From Actinomycetota bacterium (GTDB lineage Bacteria > Actinomycetota > Thermoleophilia > Solirubrobacterales > Solirubrobacteraceae), in the NCBI GenBank assembly GCA_903970315.1, contig CAJCIJ010000243.1:1-5935 (forward strand): a stretch of 5,935 nucleotides of DNA, in the 5' to 3' direction. The notes below the pieces were generated by a model, which saw nothing but the letters and a program-made list of their open reading frames with translations, searched no databases and had not been told where the DNA came from. Made by a program: the position numbers and the translations under genes. Positions 1 to 5,836 of the stretch are shown one piece after another (within the stretch, counting starts at the first letter, position 1; the number at the start of each line of letters is the position of its first letter).

Positions 1-162
1 AAGAAGGAGCTCGTGCATCGCCGGCCGTGGCCGACGCGGCGAGAGCTTGGCTCCGCGGTCTTTGAGTACATCGAGGCGTTCTACAACCGACAACGACGAC
101 ACTCTACGCTCGGATACCTCTCTCCCGAGGAATACGAGTCAGGCAGGATAAATAACCACTAA
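1..162 (+). CDS. IS3-family transposase OrfB, C-terminal 53 residues (5' partial)
   Basis: Frame 1 is open from the window edge to TAA at 160-162. The translation begins KKELVHRRPWPTRRELGSAV and contains YIEAFYNRQRRHSTLGYLSP followed by EEYE, the signature end of the retroviral-integrase-type (DDE) transposase of IS3-family elements. In these proteins the last catalytic Glu lies in a motif like AESFFATLKKEL, so the window starts just after it and none of the DDE residues can be checked. The protein cuts and joins the element ends and is usually made as an OrfAB fusion through a -1 frameshift; OrfA would lie further left. Reading continues to a normal stop, so this end is not visibly degraded. 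Whether the whole element is intact cannot be judged here. Assignment to family is firm; assignment to a subgroup is not attempted. Confidence 0.9.
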   Translation, partial: KKELVHRRPWPTRRELGSAVFEYIEAFYNRQRRHSTLGYLSPEEYESGRINNH

Positions 163-186
163 GACCGATCAGCCACTAAAGCCCGC

Positions 187-214
187 GACTGTCCGCGGAA
201 GTGTCTCCACTCCA
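187..214 (+). repeat. Candidate right terminal inverted repeat of the IS3-family element
   Basis: This stretch lies 25-52 bases after the transposase stop, the usual place for the right inverted repeat of IS3-family elements. It contains ACTGTCC near its inner side and ends CCA, matching the typical terminal dinucleotide CA. The partner repeat is outside the window, so the exact edge is a guess based on family pattern. If correct, only bases 215-230 separate the element from the prfB start codon. Confidence 0.35.
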
Positions 215-230
215 CTGCTAGGTTCTGAGC

Positions 231-1353
231 ATGCCCACAGGTGTGCACAGCGAGCCCTTCTCGCAACGACTCGCCGCAGTCCGCGAGCAGCTGAATCTGC
301 TTGCGGACTATCTTTGACCCCGATTCGCTGAGGGAGCGCATCGGCGCGCTTGAGGCCGAGATGGGCGCTCCCGGATTCTGGGAGGACTCCGAGGGGGCAG
401 CGCGGATCTCGTCTGAGCACGCGCGTGCGTCCAAGCGCTTGCAGACCTTTAATGAGCTGCAAAGCGAGGTCGATGACCTTGGCGGTCTCGTGGCGCTTGT
501 CGCCGACGATCCCGAGATGGAGGCAGAACTCGAGCAGCAGCTTGCCAGTGCCTCGGAGCGCTTGCAAACCCTTGAGGAGCAGCGCCTGTTCTCAGGGCCG
601 TATGACTCAGGCGATGCCCTGGTGACGGTGAACGCGGGCGCGGGCGGCACCGACGCCCAGGACTGGGCCGAGATGGTCCTGCGCATGCTCCTGCGCTGGG
701 CCGAATCCCGCGGCTTTGACGTCGAGCTGCTGGAGGCAAGCGCGGGCGAGGAAGCGGGGATCAAGTCGGCGACGTTTCGCGTAGCCGGCGAAAACGCATA
801 CGGGCTCTTTGCGGCCGAGCGTGGCGTGCACAGGCTCGTACGCCAGTCCCCCTTTGACTCCGCGCACAGGCGCCACACGAGCTTTGCGGGCGTGGAGGTG
901 GCGCCGGTGGTGCAGGAGACCACAGAGATCGAGATCGACGACGACGACATCCAGGTGGACACGTACCGCGCCTCAGGCGCAGGCGGCCAGCACGTCAACA
1001 AGACCGATTCGGCGGTGCGGATCACGCACAGGCCCACGGGGATCGTGGTGCAGTGCCAAAACGAGCGCTCGCAGCTGTCCAACAGGGCCACGGCGATGAC
1101 CATGCTGCGTGCAAAGCTGCTTGAGCGTAAAGAGCGCGAACGCGAAGCCGAGATCGCGCGCGAGAAGGGCCAGACGCAAAACGTGGACTTCGGCTCGCAG
1201 ATCCGCTCCTACGTTCAGCACCCCTACTCGCTGGTCAAAGACCATCGCACGAACCGCGAGATGGGCGACGTGGCGCGCGTGCTCGACGGCGACCTAGACG
1301 GGTTCGTGCGCGCGTACCTGCTGATGCGGGCGGCGAGCGAGCAGCCGCAGTAG
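231..1353 (+). CDS. prfB: Peptide chain release factor 2 (RF2), expressed by programmed +1 frameshift
   Basis: RF2 recognises UGA and UAA stop codons and triggers peptide release. The gene reads ATG at 231 through 28 codons to TGA at 315-317, then continues in the +1 frame; the product is join(231..314,316..1353), 373 residues against 365 in E. coli. The zero-frame leader ends with ...NLLADYL and the +1 frame resumes [13 protein letters not shown], matching E. coli RF2 around its own frameshift. The N-terminal part (about 30-125) is a helical domain. The stop-codon-reading tripeptide SPF is at 206-208, which separates RF2 from RF1, and the peptidyl-transferase GGQ is at 251-253 within [17 protein letters not shown]; both sit one residue from their E. 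coli positions. The residue four before the first Gly of GGQ is Ala, as in most RF2, not the Thr of E. coli K-12. ATG 231 has only a weak ribosome-binding site (AGG at 220-222). GTG at 243 is an alternative in-frame start. The IS element ends just upstream. Confidence 0.96.
303..318 (+). promoter_or_regulatory. Programmed +1 frameshift site of prfB (CTT TGA C)
   Basis: The zero frame reads GCG GAC TAT CTT TGA C. The ribosome pauses at TGA (315-317), a poor terminator because C follows, and the tRNA on CTT (312-314) slips forward onto TTT (313-315), so the next codon is GAC at 316. The ten bases TATCTTTGAC are identical to the E. coli prfB site. The site is autoregulatory in the family: little RF2 means slow termination at this UGA and more frameshifting, hence more RF2. 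In E. coli an AGGGGG sequence three bases before CTT acts as a Shine-Dalgarno-like stimulator; here the corresponding six bases are GCGGAC, which offers only weak pairing to 16S rRNA. The slip site is seen directly; the regulation is inferred from the family. Confidence 0.95.
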
Positions 1354-1359
1354 AGGGTC

Positions 1360-1391
1360 AAAAGGGGGCACCCCTAGAACGAAATGCCCCC
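1360..1391 (-). terminator. Hairpin after prfB, better placed as a minus-strand terminator
   Basis: GGGGGCA at 1364-1370 pairs perfectly with TGCCCCC at 1385-1391 across a 14-base loop. On the plus strand it begins 10 bases after the prfB stop but is followed by AAACCAAAC, with no T run. Read on the minus strand the stem is followed at once by TTTT (complement of 1360-1363), a weak intrinsic-terminator pattern, and it lies just after the stop of the short minus-strand remnant at 1405-1513. It may act for both strands. The stem is short and the T run only four bases, so this is a candidate rather than a firm call. Confidence 0.4.
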
Positions 1392-1404
1392 AAACCAAAC
1401 GCCC

Positions 1405-1513
1405 TCAAGCGAGGTAGACCTCGAGTGCCTCGCGGGCCAACTGGCTCAGCCGCTTGCCCACGCCATCGGGCGCCGCCGCTACCGTTGTCCAGGCTAAGCG
1501 ATGGCAAAGGCTT
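1405..1513 (-). pseudogene. Possible C-terminal remnant of a minus-strand gene (unidentified)
   Basis: On the minus strand a reading frame is open from just after a TGA (complement of 1514-1516) to a TGA at 1407-1405, about 35 codons. Its end reads DGVGKRLSQLAREALEVYLA, a convincing amphipathic helix of the kind that ends ribbon-helix-helix or HicB-like antitoxin proteins. There is no start codon giving a sensible complete protein, and the first dozen or so residues look like random sequence. A hairpin with a short T run lies just beyond the stop. It overlaps the first codons of the GH15 gene on the other strand. I read it as a decayed gene end whose 5' part has been lost, but a chance open frame of this length in GC-rich DNA is quite possible. 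No function is assigned. Confidence 0.25.
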
Positions 1514-3522
1514 CAGACACCAGCGCAGCTGCCAAGGCCGGCGATGGGGCTCCCCCCGCGGGCGTGGCCCGCGCGCGGGCGCGCGCGGGCGCGCGGCCAC
1601 GCCAAAGTGGACACGGGACACCAGACTCATCGGGCCTCATCGACACGCGCAGCCGGCTGCAAGCATCGCCCCTGGCGTCGCCTTTCCCGCCGATCGCGGA
1701 CTACGGCTTTCTGTCGGACTGCCACACGGGCGCGCTGGTGGCCTCCGACGGCTCAATCGAGTGGATGTGCCTGCCGCACTTCGACTGCCCGAGCGTGTTT
1801 GCGGCGCTGCTTGACCGCGGCGCGGGCAGCTTCCGGCTGGGCCCTTATGGCATCTATGTGCCCGCGGGTCGCCGCTATGAGCCGGGTACGAATGTGATCG
1901 AGACCACCTGGATGACGCAGCACGGCTGGCTGCTTGTGCGCGACGCGCTCAGCATCGGTGACTGGAGCGAAGACAAGCACGGCTCAAGCCACACGCGCCC
2001 GCCCACCGACTACGACGCCGACCACCTGCTGGTGCGCACGATCGAGTGCCTCAAGGGCGAAGTGCAGGTCGAGCTGGTCTGCCAGCCGGTCTTTGACTAC
2101 GGCTCAGAGCCTGCCACCTGGGTTGAGCCCGAGCACGACCGGCCCGCCGGAACTGCCTTTGACGCCGCGGGGGCGGACGCTACGTTTCGCCTCTACTCAG
2201 ACATCCGCATGGGTGTCGAGGGCGGCCAGGTGCGCGCGCGCCACACCATGGCCGAGGGCGAAAAGCGCTTCTGTGCGATGTCCTGGGCGCACGAGCTCGA
2301 CGGGCCAAAGACCTACGAGGAGGCCGAGGCGCGGATCGAGCGTACGTCCCGCTTCTGGCGGACCTGGCTGGCCGAAGGCACCTTCCCCGACCATCCCCTG
2401 CGCCCGGCATTGCAACGCTCTGCGCTCGTGCTCAAGGGCCTGACGTTCATGCCCACCGGCGCGCTTCTGGCGGCCCTGACCACCTCGCTGCCGGAGACTC
2501 CGCAGGGCGAACGCAACTGGGACTACCGCTACTGCTGGATGCGCGATGCGACGTTCACGCTCTGGGGCCTGCACGCGCTGGGACTTGACTGGGAGGCCGA
2601 CGACTTCATCGAGTACATCGCCGATCTCGAGCGAAACGAGGACGGTTCGCTGCAGATCATGTACGGGATCAAGGGCACCAAGGATCTGGAGGAGCGCACG
2701 CTGGAGCACCTCAAGGGCTACGAGAATGCGCGTCCGGTGCGTGTGGGCAACGGCGCCTATAACCAGCGCCAGAGCGACGTCTATGGTGCGGTGCTCGACT
2801 CGGTTTACCTGCACTCAAAGCAGCGCGATCACATCCCCGACCGCGTCTGGCCACTGCTTGTGCAACAGGTGGAGTGCGCTGCGAAGGTCTGGCGCGAACC
2901 CGACCAGGGCATCTGGGAGGCCCGCGGCGCCCCACGTCACTACGTCTCCTCAAAGCTCATGTGCTGGGTGGCGATGGATCGCGGGGCGCGTCTGGCCGAA
3001 CGGCACGGCGAAACCGAGCGGGTCGAAAGCTGGCAGGCGACTGCAGAGGAAATCCGCGCGGACATTCTGGAGCGGGGCGTCGACTCTCGTGGCGTCTTTC
3101 GCCAGCACTACGACACGGACGCGCTGGATGCCTCCACCCTGCTCGTCGGGTTGCTGCGCTTCTTGCCGCCAGACGACGAGCGGGTGTGCGCCACGGTGAC
3201 GGCGATCCGCGAGGAGCTCACCGACCACGGCCTGGTGCTGCGCTACCGCACCCAGGACACCGACGATGGCCAAAGTGGCGAGGAGGGAACCTTTCTGATC
3301 TGCTCGTTCTGGCTGGTCTCGGCGCTGGCCGAGATGGGCGAAACCGCGGCCGCCCAGCAGCTGTGCGCGCGCCTGCTGGGGTACCGCTCGCCGCTTGGGC
3401 TCTTTGCCGAGGAGCTCGACGTCTCAAGCGGACGCCACCTGGGCAACTATCCGCAGGCCTTCACGCACCTGGCGCTGATCAACGCGGTCACCCACGTGAT
3501 CGATGCACAGCGCCAAAGGTGA
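1501..3522 (+). CDS. Glycoside hydrolase family 15 protein, trehalase/glucoamylase-like
   Basis: The 673-residue protein matches the mycobacterial GH15 trehalase family (Rv2402/MSMEG_4528 type) along its length, so hydrolysis of trehalose to two glucoses is the best guess; glucoamylase or another alpha-glucosidase activity cannot be excluded. After an Ala/Arg/Gly-rich tail (1-60) comes the family opening FPPIADYGFLSD, then an N-terminal beta-sandwich domain (about 62-270) and the (alpha/alpha)6 barrel (about 295-665). Family landmarks are ERNWDYRYCWMRDATF (337-352), VGNGAYNQRQ (415-424), IWEARG with the expected general acid Glu473, and LFAEELD with the expected general base Glu637, then HLGNYPQAFTHLALINAV. 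No signal peptide or membrane segment is seen, so it is probably cytoplasmic. ATG 1501 has a weak AGG seven bases upstream; GTG 1564 is the only other ATG/GTG before the conserved region. The gene leads a tightly spaced set with rubredoxin 25 bases downstream. Many family members are annotated only as glycoside hydrolase family 15. Confidence 0.93.
   Translation: MAKASDTSAAAKAGDGAPPAGVARARARAGARPRQSGHGTPDSSGLIDTRSRLQASPLASPFPPIADYGFLSDCHTGALVASDGSIEWMCLPHFDCPSVFAALLDRGAGSFRLGPYGIYVPAGRRYEPGTNVIETTWMTQHGWLLVRDALSIGDWSEDKHGSSHTRPPTDYDADHLLVRTIECLKGEVQVELVCQPVFDYGSEPATWVEPEHDRPAGTAFDAAGADATFRLYSDIRMGVEGGQVRARHTMAEGEKRFCAMSWAHELDGPKTYEEAEARIERTSRFWRTWLAEGTFPDHPLRPALQRSALVLKGLTFMPTGALLAALTTSLPETPQGERNWDYRYCWMRDATFTLWGLHALGLDWEADDFIEYIADLERNEDGSLQIMYGIKGTKDLEERTLEHLKGYENARPVRVGNGAYNQRQSDVYGAVLDSVYLHSKQRDHIPDRVWPLLVQQVECAAKVWREPDQGIWEARGAPRHYVSSKLMCWVAMDRGARLAERHGETERVESWQATAEEIRADILERGVDSRGVFRQHYDTDALDASTLLVGLLRFLPPDDERVCATVTAIREELTDHGLVLRYRTQDTDDGQSGEEGTFLICSFWLVSALAEMGETAAAQQLCARLLGYRSPLGLFAEELDVSSGRHLGNYPQAFTHLALINAVTHVIDAQRQR
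1561..1603 (+). repeat. GC-rich hairpin with 10-bp tandem repeat in the GH15 N-terminal tail
   Basis: GGCGTGGCC at 1561-1569 and GGCCACGCC at 1595-1603 are perfect reverse complements, and the following GCGCGC extends the stem past one unpaired C, giving about 15 base pairs. The loop region holds two exact copies of GCGCGCGGGC (1571-1580 and 1581-1590) and part of a third. The sequence encodes the Arg/Ala stretch ARARARAGARP of the GH15 tail. It has no following T run, so it does not look like an intrinsic terminator for either strand. A structure this strong 60 bases after the start codon could affect translation of the gene. Confidence 0.6.
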
Positions 3523-3547
3523 GCCTGCCCGGTAGCCTTTCGGTCTG

Positions 3548-3730
3548 ATGACCACTCAGACCACCCAGCGCTGGATCTGCGAGTCCTGCGGCTTCATCTA
3601 TGACCCCGACGAAGGTGACCCCGACGGCGGCATCGCGCCGGGCACGGCGTTCGAGGACATCCCGGACGACTGGTACTGCCCCGTGTGCGGTGCGCGCAAG
3701 CGGGACTTCGTCGTCTACGACGAGGATTGA
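3548..3730 (+). CDS. Rubredoxin
   Basis: This 60-residue protein is a one-iron electron carrier. It has the two metal-binding loops of the family: [10 protein letters not shown] with Cys11 and Cys14, and [13 protein letters not shown] with Cys44 and Cys47. Between them is the usual acidic, Gly/Pro-rich stretch ([22 protein letters not shown]). All four cysteines and the aromatic core residues are present, and the length is normal for a stand-alone rubredoxin (about 52-60). It would shuttle single electrons in the cytoplasm between a flavoprotein reductase and an acceptor that is not visible here. ATG 3548 is the only good start, since a TAG lies in frame upstream; its ribosome-binding site is poor, which fits translational dependence on the GH15 gene ending 25 bases before. 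Its TGA overlaps the probable TTG start of bioA. The physiological partner (oxygenase, peroxide reductase or another) cannot be told from the sequence. Confidence 0.96.
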   Translation: MTTQTTQRWICESCGFIYDPDEGDPDGGIAPGTAFEDIPDDWYCPVCGARKRDFVVYDED

Positions 3731-5055
3731 CGGGCTCCGGCGCCCAGCTGACCGGGACGCCGAGCAACCGTTCCGGCGCATGGGCCGGGCTGCAGGCGTT
3801 TGACACAGAGCACGTCTGGCACCCCTACGACCGTCTGCCCGCCCCTGCCCCGGCGCTGCCTGTGGTGGGCGCACAGGGCGTGCGCTTGCATCTCGCCGAC
3901 GGCCGGCAGCTGATCGACGGGATGTCGTCGTGGTGGTGTGCCGTGCACGGCTACCGCCACCCCGCACTTGACGCCGCCGTGCGCGAGCAGCTCGAGCAGA
4001 TGGCCCACGTGATGTTCGGGGGGCTCACCCACGAGCCCGCCGTGCGCCTGGCTGCGAGGCTGGCCGAGCTTGCGCCGGAGGGGCTCTCGGAGGTCTTCTT
4101 CTGCGACTCGGGATCGGTGGCTGTGGAGGTGGCCCTGAAGATGTGCGTGCAGTACCAGGCCGCTTGCGGTCACGGGCATAGACAGCGCATGCTGACCGTC
4201 CGCGGCGGCTACCACGGGGACACGCTGGGGGCCATGGCCGTTTGCGATCCCGACGACGGGATGCACGCGCTCTTTGCCGGGATGGTGCCCCGCCACGTCT
4301 TTGCCGCGCGGCCTCCGGACGGCTTCGGCGCGGGTCTGGACCCGGACTGGGCCGCTGCACTGGAGGCGCTGGCGGCGGACCACGCAGACGAGCTGGCCGC
4401 AGTCGTGGTCGAGCCCGTGGTGCAGGGCGCGGGCGGGATGCGCTTTCACTCGCCGGCCTGCGTGGCGTACCTGCGCGAGCTGTGCGACCGCCACGGCCTG
4501 CTGCTCGTGCTCGATGAGATCGCCACGGGCTTTGGCCGCACGGGCGCCATGTTCGCCTGCGAGCATGCCGGCGTCAGCGCCGACGTGATGTGCGTGGGCA
4601 AAGCGCTCACAGGTGGGTATCTCTCCCTGGCCGCCACCCTGTGCTCGGCCGACGTGGCAGCAGCGATCGGTGCAGGGGAGGGTGGGGCGTTGATGCACGG
4701 GCCCACCTACATGGCCAACCCGCTTGCCTGCGCCGTGGGCCTGGCCTCCACGGCGCTGTTGGCCGACGGCGCCTGGATGGGCGATGTGGCGCGGATCGAG
4801 CGCGGCCTGCGCGCGGGGCTTTCCGACGCCCGCGAGCTACCCGGTGTCGCCGATGTGCGGGTGCTGGGGGCAATTGGCGTGGTCGAGCTTGACCGTCGGG
4901 TAGATGTCGCCGCAGCGACCGCCGCTGCGGTGGCCGCCGGAGTGTGGCTGAGGCCGTTTCGCAACCTCGTCTACGTGATGCCCGCCTACGTCACCTCCGA
5001 CGAGGAGCTTGACCAGGTGGTCGCGGGGGTGCTTGCGGCGGTCACGGCCGCGTAG
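3727..5055 (+). CDS. bioA: Adenosylmethionine-8-amino-7-oxononanoate aminotransferase (DAPA synthase)
   Basis: BioA is a PLP enzyme that transfers an amino group from S-adenosylmethionine to KAPA, giving DAPA, the third-last step of biotin synthesis. The protein follows E. coli BioA throughout. With the TTG start it has 442 residues (E. coli 429): HVWHPY with Tyr34, [13 protein letters not shown] (Trp69-Trp70), [25 protein letters not shown] (Tyr162), [18 protein letters not shown] (Asp264), the PLP lysine in VGKALTGG (Lys292), [13 protein letters not shown], and [12 protein letters not shown] (Arg409). TTG 3727 overlaps the rubredoxin TGA as TTGA and is chosen because no ATG or GTG lies in frame between 3685 and the conserved domain; ATG 3685 would place 14 extra, unlikely residues inside the rubredoxin gene. 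The stop TAG is at 5053-5055, inside a tandem repeat. Transcription is probably shared with the upstream genes. Confidence 0.96.
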   Translation: MTGSGAQLTGTPSNRSGAWAGLQAFDTEHVWHPYDRLPAPAPALPVVGAQGVRLHLADGRQLIDGMSSWWCAVHGYRHPALDAAVREQLEQMAHVMFGGLTHEPAVRLAARLAELAPEGLSEVFFCDSGSVAVEVALKMCVQYQAACGHGHRQRMLTVRGGYHGDTLGAMAVCDPDDGMHALFAGMVPRHVFAARPPDGFGAGLDPDWAAALEALAADHADELAAVVVEPVVQGAGGMRFHSPACVAYLRELCDRHGLLLVLDEIATGFGRTGAMFACEHAGVSADVMCVGKALTGGYLSLAATLCSADVAAAIGAGEGGALMHGPTYMANPLACAVGLASTALLADGAWMGDVARIERGLRAGLSDARELPGVADVRVLGAIGVVELDRRVDVAAATAAAVAAGVWLRPFRNLVYVMPAYVTSDEELDQVVAGVLAAVTAA

Positions 5056-5136
5056 CTGCCGGGAGTCAGGGCCGCGCAGCTTTCGGCGTTCAGGGCCCCG
5101 GAGTGGCCGGCGGTCAGGGCAGCGCAAGCCACCTCT
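5041..5136. repeat. Degenerate 24-bp tandem repeat, four units, across the facing ends of bioA and bioD
   Basis: Related units begin at 5041, 5065, 5089 and 5113, an exact 24-base spacing. Their openings are GTCACGGCCGCG, GTCAGGGCCGCG, TTCAGGGCCCCG and GTCAGGGCAGCG. By hand, unit 2 shares 18 of 24 bases with unit 1, 17 with unit 3 and 15 with unit 4, the likeness being mostly in the first half. Unit 1 contains the last codons and stop of bioA; unit 4 contains the stop and last codons of bioD on the other strand. Units 2 and 3 fill the gap between them. Confidence 0.65.
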
Positions 5137-5821
5137 GCCAGGGCAGCGTCTCTCCGGCGGCCGCGAGGAGGGCCCGCTGGGGGCCGGCGATTGGCCCCAG
5201 AGTGGTCACTTCGACCTGGCCCATGTGCGCGATCGTGTCGCGGTTTGAGCGCTCCATCTCAGATGGATGCGGTGGCCAGGGTGTGAGCACCACGGCGCAC
5301 ACCACCAGCCCGGTGGCCCGCGCCGCGCGGAGTGTCAGCAGCGTGTGATTGATCGTGCCCAGCCCCGGGCGGGCGGCCACAACGACGGGCAGACGCAGCT
5401 CGGCGGCAAGGTCGCACACGGTGCGCTCGTCGGTCAGTGGCGCCAGCAGCCCGCCGACCCCCTCCACGACGCAGATGGCTGACAGCGCCTGTGCCTCGGC
5501 GACGGCCTCCTGCGCCTCGGCGACCACCTCGGCGAAGCGCAACGGGGAGCCTGCCAGCGCTGCGGCCAGATGCGGCGATACGGCGGGCCCGAAGCGCGCC
5601 GGTGCCACCTCCTCGGCGCTGGCGCCCGTGAGGTCTGCCAGCAGCTGGTGGTCCTGGGGCCATTCGCCGGGAGGCTCGTCGGTTCCCGTGACCACGGGCT
5701 TGTGAGCACGCACGCGCTCACCGGTGCCGGCCATCGCCGCCAGCAGGGCGCCGCTGAGCACTGTTTTGCCCACGCCGGTATCGGTGGCCGTGACAAACAG
5801 CCCTGGCGCCCGCGCCCCCAA
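5114..5821 (-). CDS. bioD: Dethiobiotin synthetase
   Basis: BioD closes the ureido ring of DAPA using CO2 and ATP, giving dethiobiotin; it acts directly after BioA. The 235-residue protein has the family features in order: the P-loop TATDTGVGKT at 11-20 (Lys19 binds phosphate), AHKPVVTG with Lys41, the DHQLL segment with Asp57, FGPAVSPHLAA at 77-87, VVEGVGGLLAPL with Glu120, and RPGLGTINHTLLTLRAARA at 151-169. Length is normal (E. coli about 225). The start is TTG at 5821-5819, two residues before GARAPG; a GAGGG ribosome-binding site four bases upstream supports it, and no ATG occurs before the P-loop. It lies 15 bases after the stop of another minus-strand gene, so the two probably form an operon, and it converges on bioA with 58 bases between stops. 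The C-terminus ends WLALP inside the 24-bp repeat. Confidence 0.95.
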   Translation of the reverse strand: MGARAPGLFVTATDTGVGKTVLSGALLAAMAGTGERVRAHKPVVTGTDEPPGEWPQDHQLLADLTGASAEEVAPARFGPAVSPHLAAALAGSPLRFAEVVAEAQEAVAEAQALSAICVVEGVGGLLAPLTDERTVCDLAAELRLPVVVAARPGLGTINHTLLTLRAARATGLVVCAVVLTPWPPHPSEMERSNRDTIAHMGQVEVTTLGPIAGPQRALLAAAGETLPWQRWLALP

Positions 5822-5822
5822 G

Positions 5823-5831
5823 GCGCCCTCG
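5823..5831 (-). promoter_or_regulatory. Ribosome-binding site supporting the bioD TTG start
   Basis: On the minus strand the sequence before TTG is CCGAGGGCGCC, giving GAGGG four bases before the start codon. It is the best Shine-Dalgarno-like match near any start in this window and is the main reason for accepting the TTG start. Confidence 0.6.
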
Positions 5832-5836
5832 GACCG

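Larger units (their letters stand above)
1..214 (+). mobile_element. Right-hand end of an IS3-family insertion sequence (left part outside window)
   Basis: The window opens inside the transposase gene of an IS3-family element, recognised from the protein end described in the next entry. After the transposase stop at 162 there are about 50 non-coding bases. The stretch at about 187-214, beginning CGACTGTCCGCGG and ending CTCCACTCCA, has the general form of an IS3-family right inverted repeat: an internal TGTCC motif and a terminal CA, so that the reverse strand begins TGGAGTGG. The left end is not in the window, so the inverted repeat cannot be matched and the 3-4 bp target duplication cannot be tested. 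The boundary at 214 is therefore inferred; the presence of the element itself is well supported. This part of the window is visibly less GC-rich than the genes that follow. Confidence 0.75.

Noticed and set aside
120..165. AT-rich GATAAATAA as a -10 promoter box for prfB
   Set aside because: It lies within the transposase stop region and no reasonable -35 sequence is found at 16-18 bases upstream.
159..1103. Long minus-strand open frame (314 codons) across prfB
   Set aside because: It is Ser/Arg/Ala-rich without a recognisable domain and lies opposite a fully convincing RF2; GC-rich genes routinely give such antisense frames.
301..1353. RF2 starting at TTG 301 as a simple 350-residue ORF
   Set aside because: That start lies in the +1 frame only 15 bases before the slip site, and its first five residues are out-of-frame. 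The zero-frame leader from ATG 231 matches RF2 N-termini and ends exactly at CTT TGA C.
2197..2814. Minus-strand open frame of 205 codons inside the GH15 gene
   Set aside because: It mirrors the conserved catalytic barrel sequence and has no independent motif or ribosome-binding site.
3685..3726. ATG 3685 as the bioA start
   Set aside because: It would lie within the rubredoxin metal-binding region and add 14 Arg-rich residues not seen in BioA proteins; TTG 3727 gives a near-normal length.
3715..4698. Long minus-strand open frame (327 codons) across bioA
   Set aside because: It is antisense to conserved BioA motifs, has a His/Arg/Gly-rich random composition and no family signature.
5056..5113. 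Intrinsic terminator between the convergent bioA and bioD genes
   Set aside because: The gap has GC-rich self-complementary bits but no clean stem followed by a T run on either strand.
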